Shown one piece after another: positions 46,051 to 58,108 of a stretch of 64,000 bases of DNA. The DNA lies in NCBI RefSeq assembly GCF_026212465.1, contig NC_080052.1:16441657-16505656 (forward strand), written 5' to 3'. The position numbers and the translations under genes were made by a program. The first letter of the stretch is position 1, and every line of letters starts with the position of its first letter. Below the pieces are notes generated by a model. It had not been told where the DNA came from. It saw only the letters and a program-made list of their open reading frames with translations, and made no database searches. Source of the stretch: Amaranthus tricolor. Lineage: Eukaryota > Streptophyta > Magnoliopsida > Caryophyllales > Amaranthaceae.

Positions 46051-49000
46051 TTAGTGGAGCTTAATCATGCCAAGTTCTAACCTCATCTTTTCATGTTGTT
46101 CTCTTGGAAGTGGTTTTGTCATGATGTCTGCTATTTGCTCATTAGTATTAACATGCTTCACAATAATATTTTTATTTTCTACATTATCCTTAAAAAATGA
46201 TGTCTTATATGTATATGTTTAACTCTAGAATGATGCACTAGATCTTTAGATATGCATATGGCACTGGTATTATCACAATAAATAAGAACACATTCAAACT
46301 TAATACCAAAATCTCTTAGCTGTTGTTTTATCCAAAGCATTTAGGAACAGCAAGCTGCTGCTGCCACATATTATGCTTTAGCGGTGGATAGTGCAACGGT
46401 GTTTTGTTTCTTGGAACACCACGATACTAAACATGAGCCAAGAAGTTGTACCATACTTGAAGTGCTTTTCCTGTTAACAAGATCTCCTGCATAATCTGCA
46501 TCACTATAACCTTTCAAATCAAAGACATCACTTTTAGGATAAAATAGGGACAAGTCATATGTTCCTTTCAAGTATCTCAAAATTCTTTTCACTGTTGTAT
46601 GATGTGATTCTTTGGGATTTGATTGAAATCTAGCACATAAACCAACACTAAAAGCAAGATCAGGTTTACTTGTAGTTAGATATAATAAAGAACCAATCAT
46701 GCCTCTATACATAGTTTGATCAATATCAATACCATTTGAATCTTAATCTAATCTAACATTTGTAGCCATGTGTGTGTGGTTAGTTTTAGCATTATTTAGA
46801 CCGTATTTCTTAAGAAGTTCTTTTATATATTTTTATTCCATTAGCTGTTTGTTTAATCTGCAAACCAAAGAAGAAATTTAATTCTCCCATCATACTCATT
46901 TCAAATTCAGTGCTCATTAGGTTGGCAAATTCTTTACACAGTAATTCATTGGTAGCACCAAAAATAATATCATCAACATAAATTCGAACAACTAAAATAT
47001 CAGAACCTCTATTCTTAAAGAATAAGATTTTGTCAATTTTACCTCTAACAGAGTTATTTTCATTCAAAAACTTTGGTAGTCTTTCATACCATTGCCTAGG
47101 AGCTTGTTTTAGCCCATAAAGAGCTTTATCAAGCTTATAGACATGATCAAGAAAAGAGGGATTTTCAAAGCTAGGGGGTTGTTCCATAAAGACTTCTTCA
47201 TCAAGAAAACCATTCAAGAAAGCACATTTCACATCCATTGGATATAATTTAAAATTCATAAATGCAGCAAAAGAAATTAAAATTCTGATAGCCTCTAACC
47301 TTGTAACCGGAGCAAATGTCTCTGTATAATCGATTCCTTCTTGTTGATTGTACCCTTTAACCATGAGTCTTGCTTTGTTTGTTACAATGATTCCGTGTTC
47401 ATCCAACTTGTTCCTAAATACCCATTTTAGTCCAATTACCTTCTTGTGTTTTGGTTTGGGTTCTAAGTGTCATACTTTATTTCTTTCAAATTCATTTAGT
47501 CCATCTTGCATGGCAATGACCCATTCAGAATCTTTTAAAGCTTCTTCGTGATTCTTGGGTTCATGTGTTGAGAGGAATGCAAAGTGTGCACAGAAATTTC
47601 TCATTTGGGATCTGGTTTGTGTTTCCTTATTCAAATCAATGATTATCAAATCAAGTGGATGACATTTTTGATATCTCCAAGGTTTGGGCATAAATTCTCT
47701 TGTGGGAATAGTTGTAGGCTCAGGGTCATCTTGATTGTGCTCATCTTTTACTGGATCATTTTGCTCATTTCTGGGAACAGTTGTATTGGGAATAGCTTGC
47801 TGGTCGTCATTTGCTAGTTGTTCTATATTGTCTTGTACATCGGTATGTTCTTGAATCAGCTGTTCTTCTACTGTTCTTTGATCTTTCTCTTTCGTTACAT
47901 CTTCATCATCTTCTAAATTTGCAAGACCTAATTTAAAATTATTTGTTTCCTGTTCACTTTTCATAAAGTTAGTTTCATCAAAAATAATGTGAACGGATTC
48001 TTCTACGCACATATGTTGTAAACTCTATAAGCTTTACTATGAGATGAATAGCCAAGAAATACTGCTTCATCACTTCTTTCATCAAACTTTCCTATGTTTC
48101 ATTTTCCATTAACATGAACAATGCATTTACATCCAAACACACGAAAATAGAAAATATTTGGTTTTACACCTTTAAACATTTCATAGGGTGTCTTAGAAGT
48201 GATAGTTCTTATCAGTACACAATTTAAAATATAGCATGCAGTATTGACAGCCTCGGCCCAAAAATTTCTAGGAAGACCACTAGCAATTAACATGGTTCTA
48301 GCCATTTCCTCTAACTTTCTATTTTTTCTTTCTACCACACTATTTTGTTGTGATGTTCTAGGTGCGGAAAAGTTATGACTTATTCCATGTTCATTACAAT
48401 AATTCATAAAGCTTGAATTTTCAAATTCTTTACCATGATCAGACCTTATGTGAATAAGTTGATTATTTTTAGATTTTTGTATTTTATTAGCGAAAAAAAC
48501 AAACTCATTAAAATCTTCATCTTTGCTTACTAAAAATAAAGTCCATGTAAATCTACTATAATTATCAACAATAACAAATACATATCGTTTTCCACTACGG
48601 CTTTGGATTCTCATAGGTCCACAAAGATCCATGTGGATTAGTTCAAGCGGTTTTGAAGTGGTCACCACATTCTTTGGTTTAAAGGACGACCTTACTTGTT
48701 TTCCTTTGGCGCAAGGATCACAAATTTCATCCTTTAGAAATTTTATGGATGGCACTTCTCTTACTAGGTCTTTTGATCTTAAGGTATTAATCAAAGAAAA
48801 GATAGCATGACCTAGACGTTTGTGCCAAAGAAGAAGGTCTTCTTTTATGACACTAAGACATGTCAGACTTGATTTGGGAACAGTGTTGATGTCCACAACA
48901 TAGGTGTTCCCTTTTCGGATCCCTTCCAGAACAGTGTCTCATGTGTCACTCCTAGAAATAATACATTTTTCAAAAGTGAAGATTACAGAGATTACCTTTG

Positions 49001-49250
49001 TCACAGAACTAAGAAATACTTAGTAAGATGTTTCAAATTCTCGACCAAAAATACATTATTAATTTCATGGGAACTTGACCTTCCTACTTTTCACCGAAAG
49101 TCACAGTTCCCCCATCATAGGTTTCCAGTGAGAGAAATTTTAATTTATCACCTGTCATGTGCTTAGAACACCCACAGTCGAGATACCATGAGTTGTTCCC
49201 CCTTACTAGAACCTGCATGAAAAATTAATTGTTCGAATTAGGAACCCAGT
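46051..49250 (-). pseudogene. Sirevirus-like pol (protease, integrase, RT, RNase H), copy B
   Basis: Pieces in order from high to low coordinate: a degraded protease region (49000-49200); integrase (48896-48099: [69 protein letters not shown]); a linker (48012-47470); RT (47406-46810: [32 protein letters not shown]); and RNase H (46712-46371: [25 protein letters not shown] then stop), ending near 46051. The first integrase Asp motif has DN where copy C has DD, and the NG of PQQNG is changed. About six breaks separate the pieces; it cannot encode a continuous polyprotein. Confidence 0.85.
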
Positions 49251-49473
49251 CTTTCTTGGGTTCCTTGTCGATTTGACATGAATCAACTTTCTTAATCCAA
49301 ATACGATCGACATATTCTATATTAGAGACAGTATCCTGTTCCCTTTTGGCACACTGGATTCTTAGATGTCCAGTTTTTTCGCAAAAGGTACAGACTTTAT
49401 TACTTGGGAGATCGACATAGACCTTTTTCTTTTTATTATTCTTATGGTAATCTAGGCCTTCTATTTTTCTAGT

Positions 49474-50990
49474 TTAAGCATTTAGAATCCATTTGGGAAC
49501 ATTTTTGATTTTCCCTTTTCCTCTTGAGTTTAATTCAAGTTCTAATTTATCATTGTCGGTTAGGTTGGATTCTAAGCTGATTTTCAATTTTTGAAAATCA
49601 GTACATAAATCTTTAATAGATGCGTCATATAATTCCTTGTTCAAGCCTAATAATTTATATTGAGTCAATTCAACATTAAGAATAATATTTTTCTTTTTTA
49701 CTCTTTCCATTGTTTCTTTTAAAATTATATTTTGATCTAACAAATTAGAAAACTTGTTTTAGACATCGGGTCTAAAAGCATTTATATAAGAAACATGGTT
49801 TTTACAAATCTTATGGTCTTTTTCAAGTTGGAGACTTTTATCATTACATTCTTTCAATTTATCTTGTGTCTCCATAAGCAACTTAATTAATTTATATCTA
49901 TTTAATTTAAACAGATGGTTAGGAAATGAATTAGAAGAGTTTACCCCTTTTCCTTTGGACTTCTCATTCTTGCTTTCGTGTGAGGCCATGAGACATAAAT
50001 TAGTTGTTTCTTCTTTTTCGGGGTTTTCGGTCTCAGCATTACTCTTGGATTCTTCCTATGCAGCTATCATGGCTTAGCGAAAGTCAGTTTTGTTGAGATT
50101 TCCTTTGCTGGGTAGTCTTATTATATCCCTTGCCTTTCCCTTGCCCTTTTCGTTTTTCCACATAGGGCAATCTTTGATAAAGTGATCAGTATTTCCACAT
50201 TTGTGGCATTCAAGGTTGGATTTTGTATTAGCAGTTCTTCTTTCTTTGTTATTTCTTTGATAGGTGTATTTGCTGTTCCTGAAGAACTTCTTGAATTTTC
50301 GTACCAACATGGTAGCCTCCTCTTCATCACATTCTGATTCTTCTTGATTTGCTGCTGTCAGAGCCAATCCCTTTTTTCGGGAACTGTCTGCTGTTCCCAG
50401 ATGTAATTTGTGAGTCATTAGGGAACCAGCCAACTCTTCCAGATTGAATTTTGTAAAATCTTTAGATTCCTGGATGGCATTGACTTTGGGTCTCTAGTGT
50501 TCATCTTGAGGGAGACTCCTTAGAATTTTCCTTACTTCTTCATCGGTGGGAATGAGTCTTCAAGAGAGACAAGTTCATTTGTGATGTTGGTGAACCTTGT
50601 AAACATCTCTTGGATGCTTTCTCTTGGTTCCATAACGAACCGTTCATATTTAGACATCAACAAGTCTATTGGAGCGCTTCACTTCACTTGTTCCCTCGTG
50701 GGTAACTTTCAGCAGGTCCCAAATCAGTTTGGCAGATTTGCAACCCATAATGCGGTTATGCTCGTTGGGTCTAAGACCACAGTGAAGTAACTTGATGGCA
50801 AGAGCGTTCATCTCCATTTTCTGAAAATCTTCCTTTTAATATTCGGTTATAGGTTTGGGAATAATTTCGTTATTGGAGTTTGTAGATTTTACCTCAAAGT
50901 CTCCAATTTCGATACCTCTCCAAACTTGATAATTTTCGGCATTGATGAAGATCTCTATTCCATTCTTCCAATATGTATAGAATTTTCCAT
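49474..50990 (-). pseudogene. Sirevirus-like Gag, copy B
   Basis: A degraded Gag of the same type as copy C. The N-terminal part is broken around 50500-50990. Then GSLMTHKLHLGTADSSRKKG, KFKKFFRNSKYTYQRNN, a CCHC knuckle (CHKCGNTDHFIKDC) and a long predicted coiled-coil region (49474-49989: LKECNDKSLQLEKDHKICK, KETMERVKKKNIILNVEL) ending RGKGKIKNVPKWILNA. A second knuckle-like CTFCEKTGHLRIQC is encoded at about 49345-49395. The start codon region is lost (near 51000). Confidence 0.75.
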
Positions 50991-51053
50991 TCCATTCTTT
51001 AAAAATACCAGGATATTGCTCGCTTAGGGTTTCCTGATCAAATAAGGAACAGG

Positions 51054-51066
51054 GCTCTAATACATA
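51054..51066 (-). other. Mutated primer binding site, copy B
   Basis: The plus strand reads GCTCTAATACATA where intact copy C has GCTCTGATACCA. Two positions of the Met-initiator tRNA complement are changed. Confidence 0.6.
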
Positions 51067-51067
51067 T

Positions 51068-52444
51068 TGTAGACTGTGTTAGAGATAGGACCGACAACAA
51101 GAGGGAGGTGAATTGTTGTTTTAATAAGTTTAAGTATTTTAGCCCTGTTTTTTCGGAATTAGATTGAACAATAATAACTTAAACTTCATGAGAAAAAGTA
51201 AAAGAGACAACACAATTTTACGTGGAAACCTTCTAGGCCTAAATAGAAGGAAAAACCACGACCCCTCGGGATTTCAAAAGTCTCCAATATGTTTTAGGCA
51301 ATTCGTTACAATTACATAAAACAAATTGCTTCACTCGAAGCTTCTCTTACTAGGCAAACTTCTCTTTCTCTTTCTCTTTCTCTTGCTTCACTCGAAGCTT
51401 CTCTCTTAGCTTTACTCAAAGCTATTCTCTTCTCTAGCTTTACTAGAAGCTTTCTAATTCTCCCCTAGACTTATCCAAGTCTACTTACAACAATTCTCTC
51501 AAAAACCCTTTACAAGGATAAATTCTCTAAAGATAAAATTAAAGAGTTGTACAAGAAAATATTATAAGTTAATTGACAATTTTTGTACAAAATATTTCTT
51601 GTTAATTTTATCAATCTCTCGTATGAATTTTTATGGCTCATATGGCAGCAAAAATTGAGGAATAAACAAGTCCTCTATTTATAGAGTTAATTTAGCTAAT
51701 AAAAAGAAGTAACTACCCATTATTCCCTTATCCCTAAATATAGGAAAATAATATGGAACATGATTTACAAGGTCAAAAACCACGGTTAATCACTTGTACC
51801 TTTTCTCACAAATAAGGGAGAAATAAGTGGAAGCTTGATGCTTAAGCAAAAGCTACGATTTCCTTTTACTACTAATAGGTAGATTAGTTACGGTTCGTCT
51901 TTACTAATATTAGCTACGGTTCCCCTTTTCTAATATTAGCTAAATTAGTTACTCACTAAATTTAGATTCAAAATAAAAGTCTTTTTAAAAGAATAAAAAT
52001 ATTTCATACTTAGAAAATCACACGGTTATACTTTAGGTGGTAATGAAATATTTTGCCAATTAACTTAATTATTAAATAATGCAAAAAATTAATTTTAACT
52101 AATACATCAACTAAAAAATCAGAAAATAATTTTATTAGAATTTTCAGCAGACGTATCTTCTCCAGACTTCAATCTGGGAACAATGCACTGTTTCCATTTT
52201 CCAGTAACCTTAGATCATCAAACTAGGGAACAGTAGACCTCCTGTCTACATTTGACATCCTAAGCGATATACCTTATCTAACATCTTTTGATTCTTTTGA
52301 CAAGTACAAGTTCATAGACTAAGTCGTAGGCACTATCAACGATCTTAATCACGGCCGGATCGGATATCGACCTGCATACAATCTCTTAAAAATACATTGG
52401 TTTATATAAAGTGCAGTCATCATCAAAACCTAAGAGTGCGAACA
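51068..52444 (-). repeat. 5' LTR of copy B
   Basis: On the minus strand it starts TGTTCGCACTC at 52444 and ends CTACA at 51068, beside the PBS. It carries the conserved 'accacgacccctcggg' block near 51255 and a TATA box. It differs from the 3' LTR by scattered substitutions and small indels, suggesting an older insertion than the Ale-like Copia at 19 kb. Confidence 0.9.
51675..51683 (-). promoter_or_regulatory. LTR TATA box, copy B 5' LTR
   Basis: TATAAATAG on the minus strand, conserved in position in the 3' LTR and in copy A. Confidence 0.55.
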
Positions 52445-52793
52445 ATAGTAAAAATCCAAACAACTTGGGATTAACGTCTCTAAAATCTCTTCTTTTTGTA
52501 AGTGAACACATTTGTTACAAGGACTAGAACTTAGAACGTTCAATACGAAAAGAAGTCAAAGATATGGGCACATCTATAATATTGAAATATCTTATTTCAT
52601 AACAAGTTTAAAACTTCAATTTCTTACACAACGCGTACAAGATTAAAAGTAAAATCGAGCAACTACAACCTCTAGGGTTACATTATTCAAAGAGTTATAA
52701 TATATAAAAGAAATATCAAAATATGTATTGATTGGCATCCATATTATCACTGTACTCTTAGTAATTGACAAGCGGAATATCCTCTTCCTATAA

Positions 52794-53200
52794 CTATCCC
52801 CATATATTAACATTCCCATTGAAAGGCATAGGTCCAGCAGTATTACCCAACATCTCTGGAGGTTCGTTAAGCTTGGCCTCGCCGTCAAAATAAGATAAAA
52901 CTATGGTTCTAGCTATTAGAGGTTCCCACATCTTAATGTCACTCTCAAAATTAGAGGTCCAATCCCAATCTCCCACCAGGTTATTGTTGATAGGTACAAC
53001 TTCCTCATCCATTTCCTCGTTGTCGATATTCTCATACCCCAAGTCAGCTTGTGCCTTGACTACTTGTTCAGGTTCTTCCTCAACTTCTGGTTCAAGTGTG
53101 AACTCAGGTGCATCAGGTTTTTCCTCATCCTCATCCCTAATACTTCTTCTATGGGTTCTTTCTCGTTGTTGGTGGTTAGGGTACCTCTAGGAGAGTCTCC
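52794..53200 (-). pseudogene. Unassigned acidic ORF in the long-LTR element
   Basis: Minus-strand frame open from about 53145 to 52794: Glu/Asp-rich N-terminal part (EFTLEPEVEEEPEQ), then GYENIDNEEMDEEVVPINNN, DWTSNFESDIKMWEPLIART, EAKLNEPPEMLGN and a stop. Upstream, between the PBS and this frame (53200-53470), weak continuation is seen with many stops. It is not recognised as Gag or any other family; no zinc knuckle, catalytic motif or membrane segment is visible. Its position just after the PBS suggests a gag-like role. Confidence 0.4.
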
Positions 53201-53675
53201 TAAGAAAGATTTGTTTAACTTAAGTCTTCCTTTATTAATTTGTTGTTTTCCCTAGTACAACCTTACGAAGTCAGCCTTTAAATCATAGCACACCCTATCT
53301 ACCTTTGATTGTACCATTTTCATTCTTTTCTTGAAGTCAAGAGTCCCCTAATTTTGCATAGGTTTAAGGTTAGAATCTCTCTCCATGCACCTTCTAAGTT
53401 GGTATTACTCTTGATGTTAGGGATATTGGGAGTCTGAGATTTCAAGGATGACTTTCCTTTTCCATACTTCCTGGGTTACAAATAAACAAAATTTTACTTT
53501 CACATATAAAGCTTAAATAAAAAATTTAAAATTTAACAAACACTAAGTAGCCATAGCGGCCTACTATATAAAGCATACAACACAAGATCACATTAAATAA
53601 TTCCATCCCGACTAATTAATCCCCTCATCTCTCTACTAAGGTCAATATTATTTCTTTATCAGTTTAAGAATGTTG

Positions 53676-53687
53676 GCTCTGATACCA
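53676..53687 (-). other. Primer binding site of the long-LTR element
   Basis: TGGTATCAGAGC on the minus strand, the full Met-initiator tRNA complement. The nearest LTR boundary is unclear: no TG dinucleotide directly abuts it. Confidence 0.65.
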
Positions 53688-53689
53688 AT

Positions 53690-56021
53690 TTTAATAGTCT
53701 GAGTTAAAATAAACCGGATATTCACATATAAATATGAATTCGGGGTTACATGTTGCACATTTAAGTTAAACCGTATTCTAGGACCAACAACGTTCTAGTG
53801 ACAAAGAAATAAATAAATGACAACAACAATAAATACGTAAGCAAATGTCTTAAAAATTTACAACTTGAGAAACTTTTGGCTTCATTAAACCAATTAATGT
53901 CTATAAGGTAAAAGTACTTGCGATTGAAAAATAAATTAATGTTCATTAAAAATATAACAATAATCCAGTGTATCGAATTGCTCAACTACGGGTTCTAATG
54001 TCTAATTCTCACTCTTCTAATCCCACCTGCAATCAACCTACGAGTTGTTGAATGACAAAATCAATGCACGTTCAAAAGAATATAAACAAGTACATGTTAA
54101 AGACTTTATACAATGCATTATATAGGTTACATACAAGCAATGAGTTCATCCTAGCATGCAAAGGCTCTAGCATTTTTAATTCATATTTAACTTTCTAATT
54201 TTCCAACTCATATCGTTTCCCGTCCTGTTCGAGTTGCTAGAGCATTACCAAAATTTAGAGGAATACATGGGAGAGCTAATCCCAAGGCAACCTCCAACCT
54301 AAGACGTTGCTCGTCCTGTTCGGTTTGGCAAAGGTAAAGTATGAATACCCCATGATGACCGTAATGGTCCACAACTGCCATAGGAACAAATAATAATAAT
54401 TCCAAATCCTATGTAACAACCCCATAGAGGTAATATACAACATTACTTTATATAACCAATTACAAAAGTATGGTCTAAGCGTGTACATTAGTACCACGAC
54501 AATTCAACATAATCACCTCATGTACGGTATCTCAACATCTTTTGAATCGAACTCCTAAATACAAACATACATACAAAAATCACGTATTAGTACATGATCA
54601 CACATCGAATTCATTCTATGCCATCAAGGCATCACTATACTTCATAATATTAAATAATTAAATTATAAAACCCAATCTTTCTTAATTTTAAAATAACCTG
54701 TAACTTTATAGCACTTTTTTGACAATATAAATGTTTCAAATTGAAAATCCGACTTCAGCGCTACGTCAGGAAGGAATCAATTACCTTTTGTACTAAATTT
54801 CATAACTTTTAATGCTTGTTTACTATTTTTAATTGATTTAAGCGTTTATGTGACTTTTAATTCAATCGGCAGTGAAACAACGAACGAAACGCTTCTGAAC
54901 CATAAAGGCATAAGGCGGACCTCTCGAGACAGATTACATTCTGTCTAAATTTTTTTTTTAAAAAATTAATTTTCTTAATCTCATTCCTCAATTTAACGAA
55001 TTTCAACCATGAGACAAAAAAACCGTAACACAACAACATAAGTTATCACCCTTTTACGAAAATCATTTAATCAACCAAAGATTATAAATGAATTTATAAA
55101 AACAGAAAAAATATAAATCTAACTCTATTTTCATATTCTCATTAAAAAATTCATATTTCATACTAATATATATACATATCAACCAAAACACTCAAAAATG
55201 AAATACATCTAAATTGTTTCAGTGATGATTATCAATCTTATATCTTTTTTTTTTTTTTGAGAATTAGGGATATATATAAATAAAGGAAGGAAGAATCAAA
55301 CACTGCACCAAGGTCGCACCACATCCGCCGGCATAAAAAACCCCAAGTAGGGAAAAAGCCATAGGAAGAGGGGAACTCGATACAGTTGGGGTGAGACACC
55401 AGTATATCTCAATATTTCCAACTGAGGTTCCACGCCCAAGAGGCGTCATTCCAATCCCCCATCTGCCTTATGAGTAGATTTTTTTGAAGTGATATTGCGA
55501 ACAGTCTTGGGAATACTTGAACAAATTACTTGTTTCTAAATTAACCCATCACACATTTTCTTTTAAATTTCTACTCATGAAAAACCTATTTATAAATTAG
55601 TGATATATACACATATATATACATATCCCATCATCATATAAAATCATGAAACAAAATATAAAAAATAATAACATGTTTTCATCACTAATCTATTTCTTTC
55701 TATGTATTTCAATTAAAAAAAATATGAATATGATCCTTTATTCAAATTAAAACTTTGTTAAAGTTTTATGAATTATGAAGACTCACCAATCAAAGATTAA
55801 AAGGCTTGAACTATAACACTTGAACACCCAAAAATCAAACCTTGAATCTGTTTTTCTCTCTTTGTTTGAATGGAATCGAGGTAATGGAGCAAAAATTTCT
55901 GACTTTTTGGTTCTATACTAAGCATCCATATGAAATGGTTAACGCATAATTATTTATTTTTATCGACTAAAATATGGAGCAATAATTATTTATTTATACG
56001 GTATATTAACGGGGTGTTACA
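53690..56021 (-). repeat. Putative 2.3-kb LTR of the long-LTR element
   Basis: Bounded on the right by TGTAACACCCCG (minus strand) and on the left by the PBS. AT-rich, without open frames of note, and containing a poly(A)-tailed insertion at 55245-55478. No second copy is in the window, so the limits rest on the terminal motif and PBS only. Confidence 0.5.
55245..55478 (-). mobile_element. Poly(A)-tailed retroposed insertion (LINE 3' end or SINE-like)
   Basis: On the minus strand a GC-richer sequence of about 220 bp starts near 55478 and ends at a 14-A tail (T14 on the plus strand at 55245-55258). The surrounding LTR is very AT-rich, so the composition shift is sharp. A 61-codon frame runs through most of it (MTPLGRGTSVGNIEIYWC). 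A truncated LINE 3' end or a processed transcript both fit. Target duplications were not clear. Confidence 0.5.
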
Positions 56022-56039
56022 ACATGTTTTGAAGGGCTA

Positions 56040-56457
56040 ACCCTGATTCTGCTAAGAAACTGGTAAACTTCAAGGGGAAGACTTGGAAAAAAGGATTCTG
56101 CTCTTCAGGTTTCGAATATAAGTGAAATAGATTTTACTACTGACCTGTAACACGAAAAGAGTTACTTGTCTGGGAGTTGTTTCGCGCAAAGCCGGTCCGA
56201 TGCTTAAGTTAGTAGTCGGAGTTACAAAATGAGAAATAAATGAAAAAATGGTTAAGTAAATTATGGTTGGGTTGCATACCTGATTTGGCAATTAATTAGG
56301 GTATTTATAGTGATTTGGAATTGATCTGATTTAGGTCATACCGAGGGTATTTTAGTAATTTCACTCTTGGGTTTGGGCCTTTAGAGGCTTTGGTCAATAT
56401 CTTGGGCCTTAGTTTTGTTGACTTGGCCCACCAGGTTGGGATCCTTTGATCCCGTAA
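56040..56457 (-). mobile_element. Ty3-type LTR fragment
   Basis: Resembles the LTR at 18099-18672 in layout: 'ggagttgtttcgcgcaaagccggtccgatgcttaagtt' near 56165-56210 (compare 'ccctccgacgctcaagtta'), followed by a minus-strand TATA box (CTATAAATA at about 56303-56311). No LTR ends, PBS or coding region were found. Confidence 0.45.
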
Positions 56458-57760
56458 AAGATATCATGTTTGAAGAGCCATGACTATCATGTTTTCATTG
56501 AGCAGTTGCTTCCCCTTGCACTTCATGGGTTTTTACCAAAAGATGTTTATAACCCTTTGGTTAAACTAGGTTTTTTTTTGAGACCTTTGTTCTAAAAACA
56601 TAAGTGTTGGTCTATTGGAAGAACTTGAAAAAAAAAGTCCTTACACCGTATGCAAGTTGGAGATGATATTTCCATCAGCTTTTTTCGATGTTATGGTGCA
56701 TTTAGTTGTACATCTTGTAATTGAGGCAAAAATTATTAGACCATCTCCATATCGGTAGATGTTCCTATTGAGAGGTATACACTTTATTTAATAAGTATAC
56801 TAATTATAGTTAATTTTTTAAATGCTAACATAATATATCTTATTCTATTACGTATCTTCGAACATTAAAATTGTATATTCTAAATCGAGCACATCCAAAA
56901 GGTTGCATTGCTGAAGGTTATTTGGCAAATGAGCGCTTAACATTCTTCTCAAGGTACATGAGTGACATTTACACTAAATTCAATCACAAAGCAAGAAATA
57001 ACAATGAAGATATAGAAGAGGACACCTTAAAATCAAACCTTTAGGTTTTTAGACCACTTAGACATCCCATTGGGAGGAGTACACCAAAACATCTGGATCA
57101 TTTGGAGTGTGATCAAATCCATTTCTATGTTCTTCAAAACTACGATCCACTTGTTAAGTTTATCCACTAAGCCATTTTTTATCCCTTGTGTTCTATTAAT
57201 TTGAATCGTATAATATATTTTAGGTTCTAGAAGTAAATTTTTTTTGTTGTTATATGGTATCATAGAAAACCCAAGTCGAAATTGGAGAAGGAAAGTCCAA
57301 GAAATTGTAGAACAGAGATACAAAGAAAAATTTTCAAAATTGATATAAAATCATGTAAGAAATCTTTTGAGCAATAAACCGGGACTTTGTATTTAATTTA
57401 TTCGCTTTGCTGAAAAAGTATGTTCACATTTGTTTAATTAGGTACGAAAAATGAATGAACTTGGACGATGTGATGAAGACTTATATAATTTGCATTGCAG
57501 TCCTTATAGAGCTGTAGGTCATTACACTGTATACATTGTAAATGGTTTCCGATTCCACACTAGTGGTAGGTCAGAAAATAGAGAAATACAAAATTTTGGT
57601 GTTATAGTGCGTGGTGATGATGCTTCAGATTAGCAACATTATGATGTTTTGAGATATATATATTGTGATGTAGTGAGGGCTTTTTAAAGAGAGTTGATAG
57701 TTATCAAACGTCCCATCTCATCAAAGCCTTTTCATCAATGCATTAGATATGGAAGGATTG
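56458..57760 (+). pseudogene. CACTA transposase C-terminal remnant
   Basis: The region downstream of the CACTA catalytic domain is recognisable across frames. At 56470-56640: KSHDYHVF-like, EQLLPLALHGFLPKDVYNPL, FFRDLCSKNISV, LLEELEKKVLTPY. At 56870-57170: AHPKGCIAEGYLANERLTFF, SRYMSDIYTKFNHKARNNNE, RPLRHPIGRSTPKHLDHLEC. At 57450-57700: YTVYIVNGFRFHTSGRSEN, NFGVIVRGDD, HYDVLRYIYCDVV. These match the two domains of unknown function that follow transposase in plant CACTA proteins. Frameshifts, stops and a diverged or intron-like gap at 57190-57440 are present. No CACTA terminus was found here. Confidence 0.75.
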
Positions 57761-58108
57761 TGTATTTTGGTTATTAAAAACCGTTTCCCATTAGTTTTAA
57801 TTTTAAGTTGGCTGTACTAATTTCCAAACAATGTGATGATATAATATGAAAAGATATGAAATAAAATAAAATAATTTTTCGAGAACAAAATGAATTATTA
57901 TTTTATGAAATATTATGGAGAAAATAATGAACATATTGCATTGGTCTGTTTGAATTAACAACATGCAAACGTAAAAACATTCATAGTACAAACTTTATTA
58001 CGTGTTTACCTGATCCATGCAATAATTGATTTTCAATCAAGATTTTGAGATTGATTCCTGACCTCTTCATTCTCATAATGCTTCAAAGGGAAATATATGC
58101 AACTAACT

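Larger units (their letters stand above)
52445..56021 (-). mobile_element. Fragment of a long-LTR element (probably Ty3-type or non-autonomous)
   Basis: An LTR-like unit from 56021 (minus strand TGTAACACCCCG) to about 53690 is followed by a PBS (GCTCTGATACCA on the plus strand, 53676-53687). About 1.2 kb of internal sequence holding an acidic ORF comes next, cut off by the copy B LTR at 52444. The LTR would be about 2.3 kb. No RT or integrase is present. The TGTAACACCCC start and long LTR fit Ty3 chromoviruses such as Tekay, but the internal ORF does not resemble a Gag I recognise. Confidence 0.55.
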
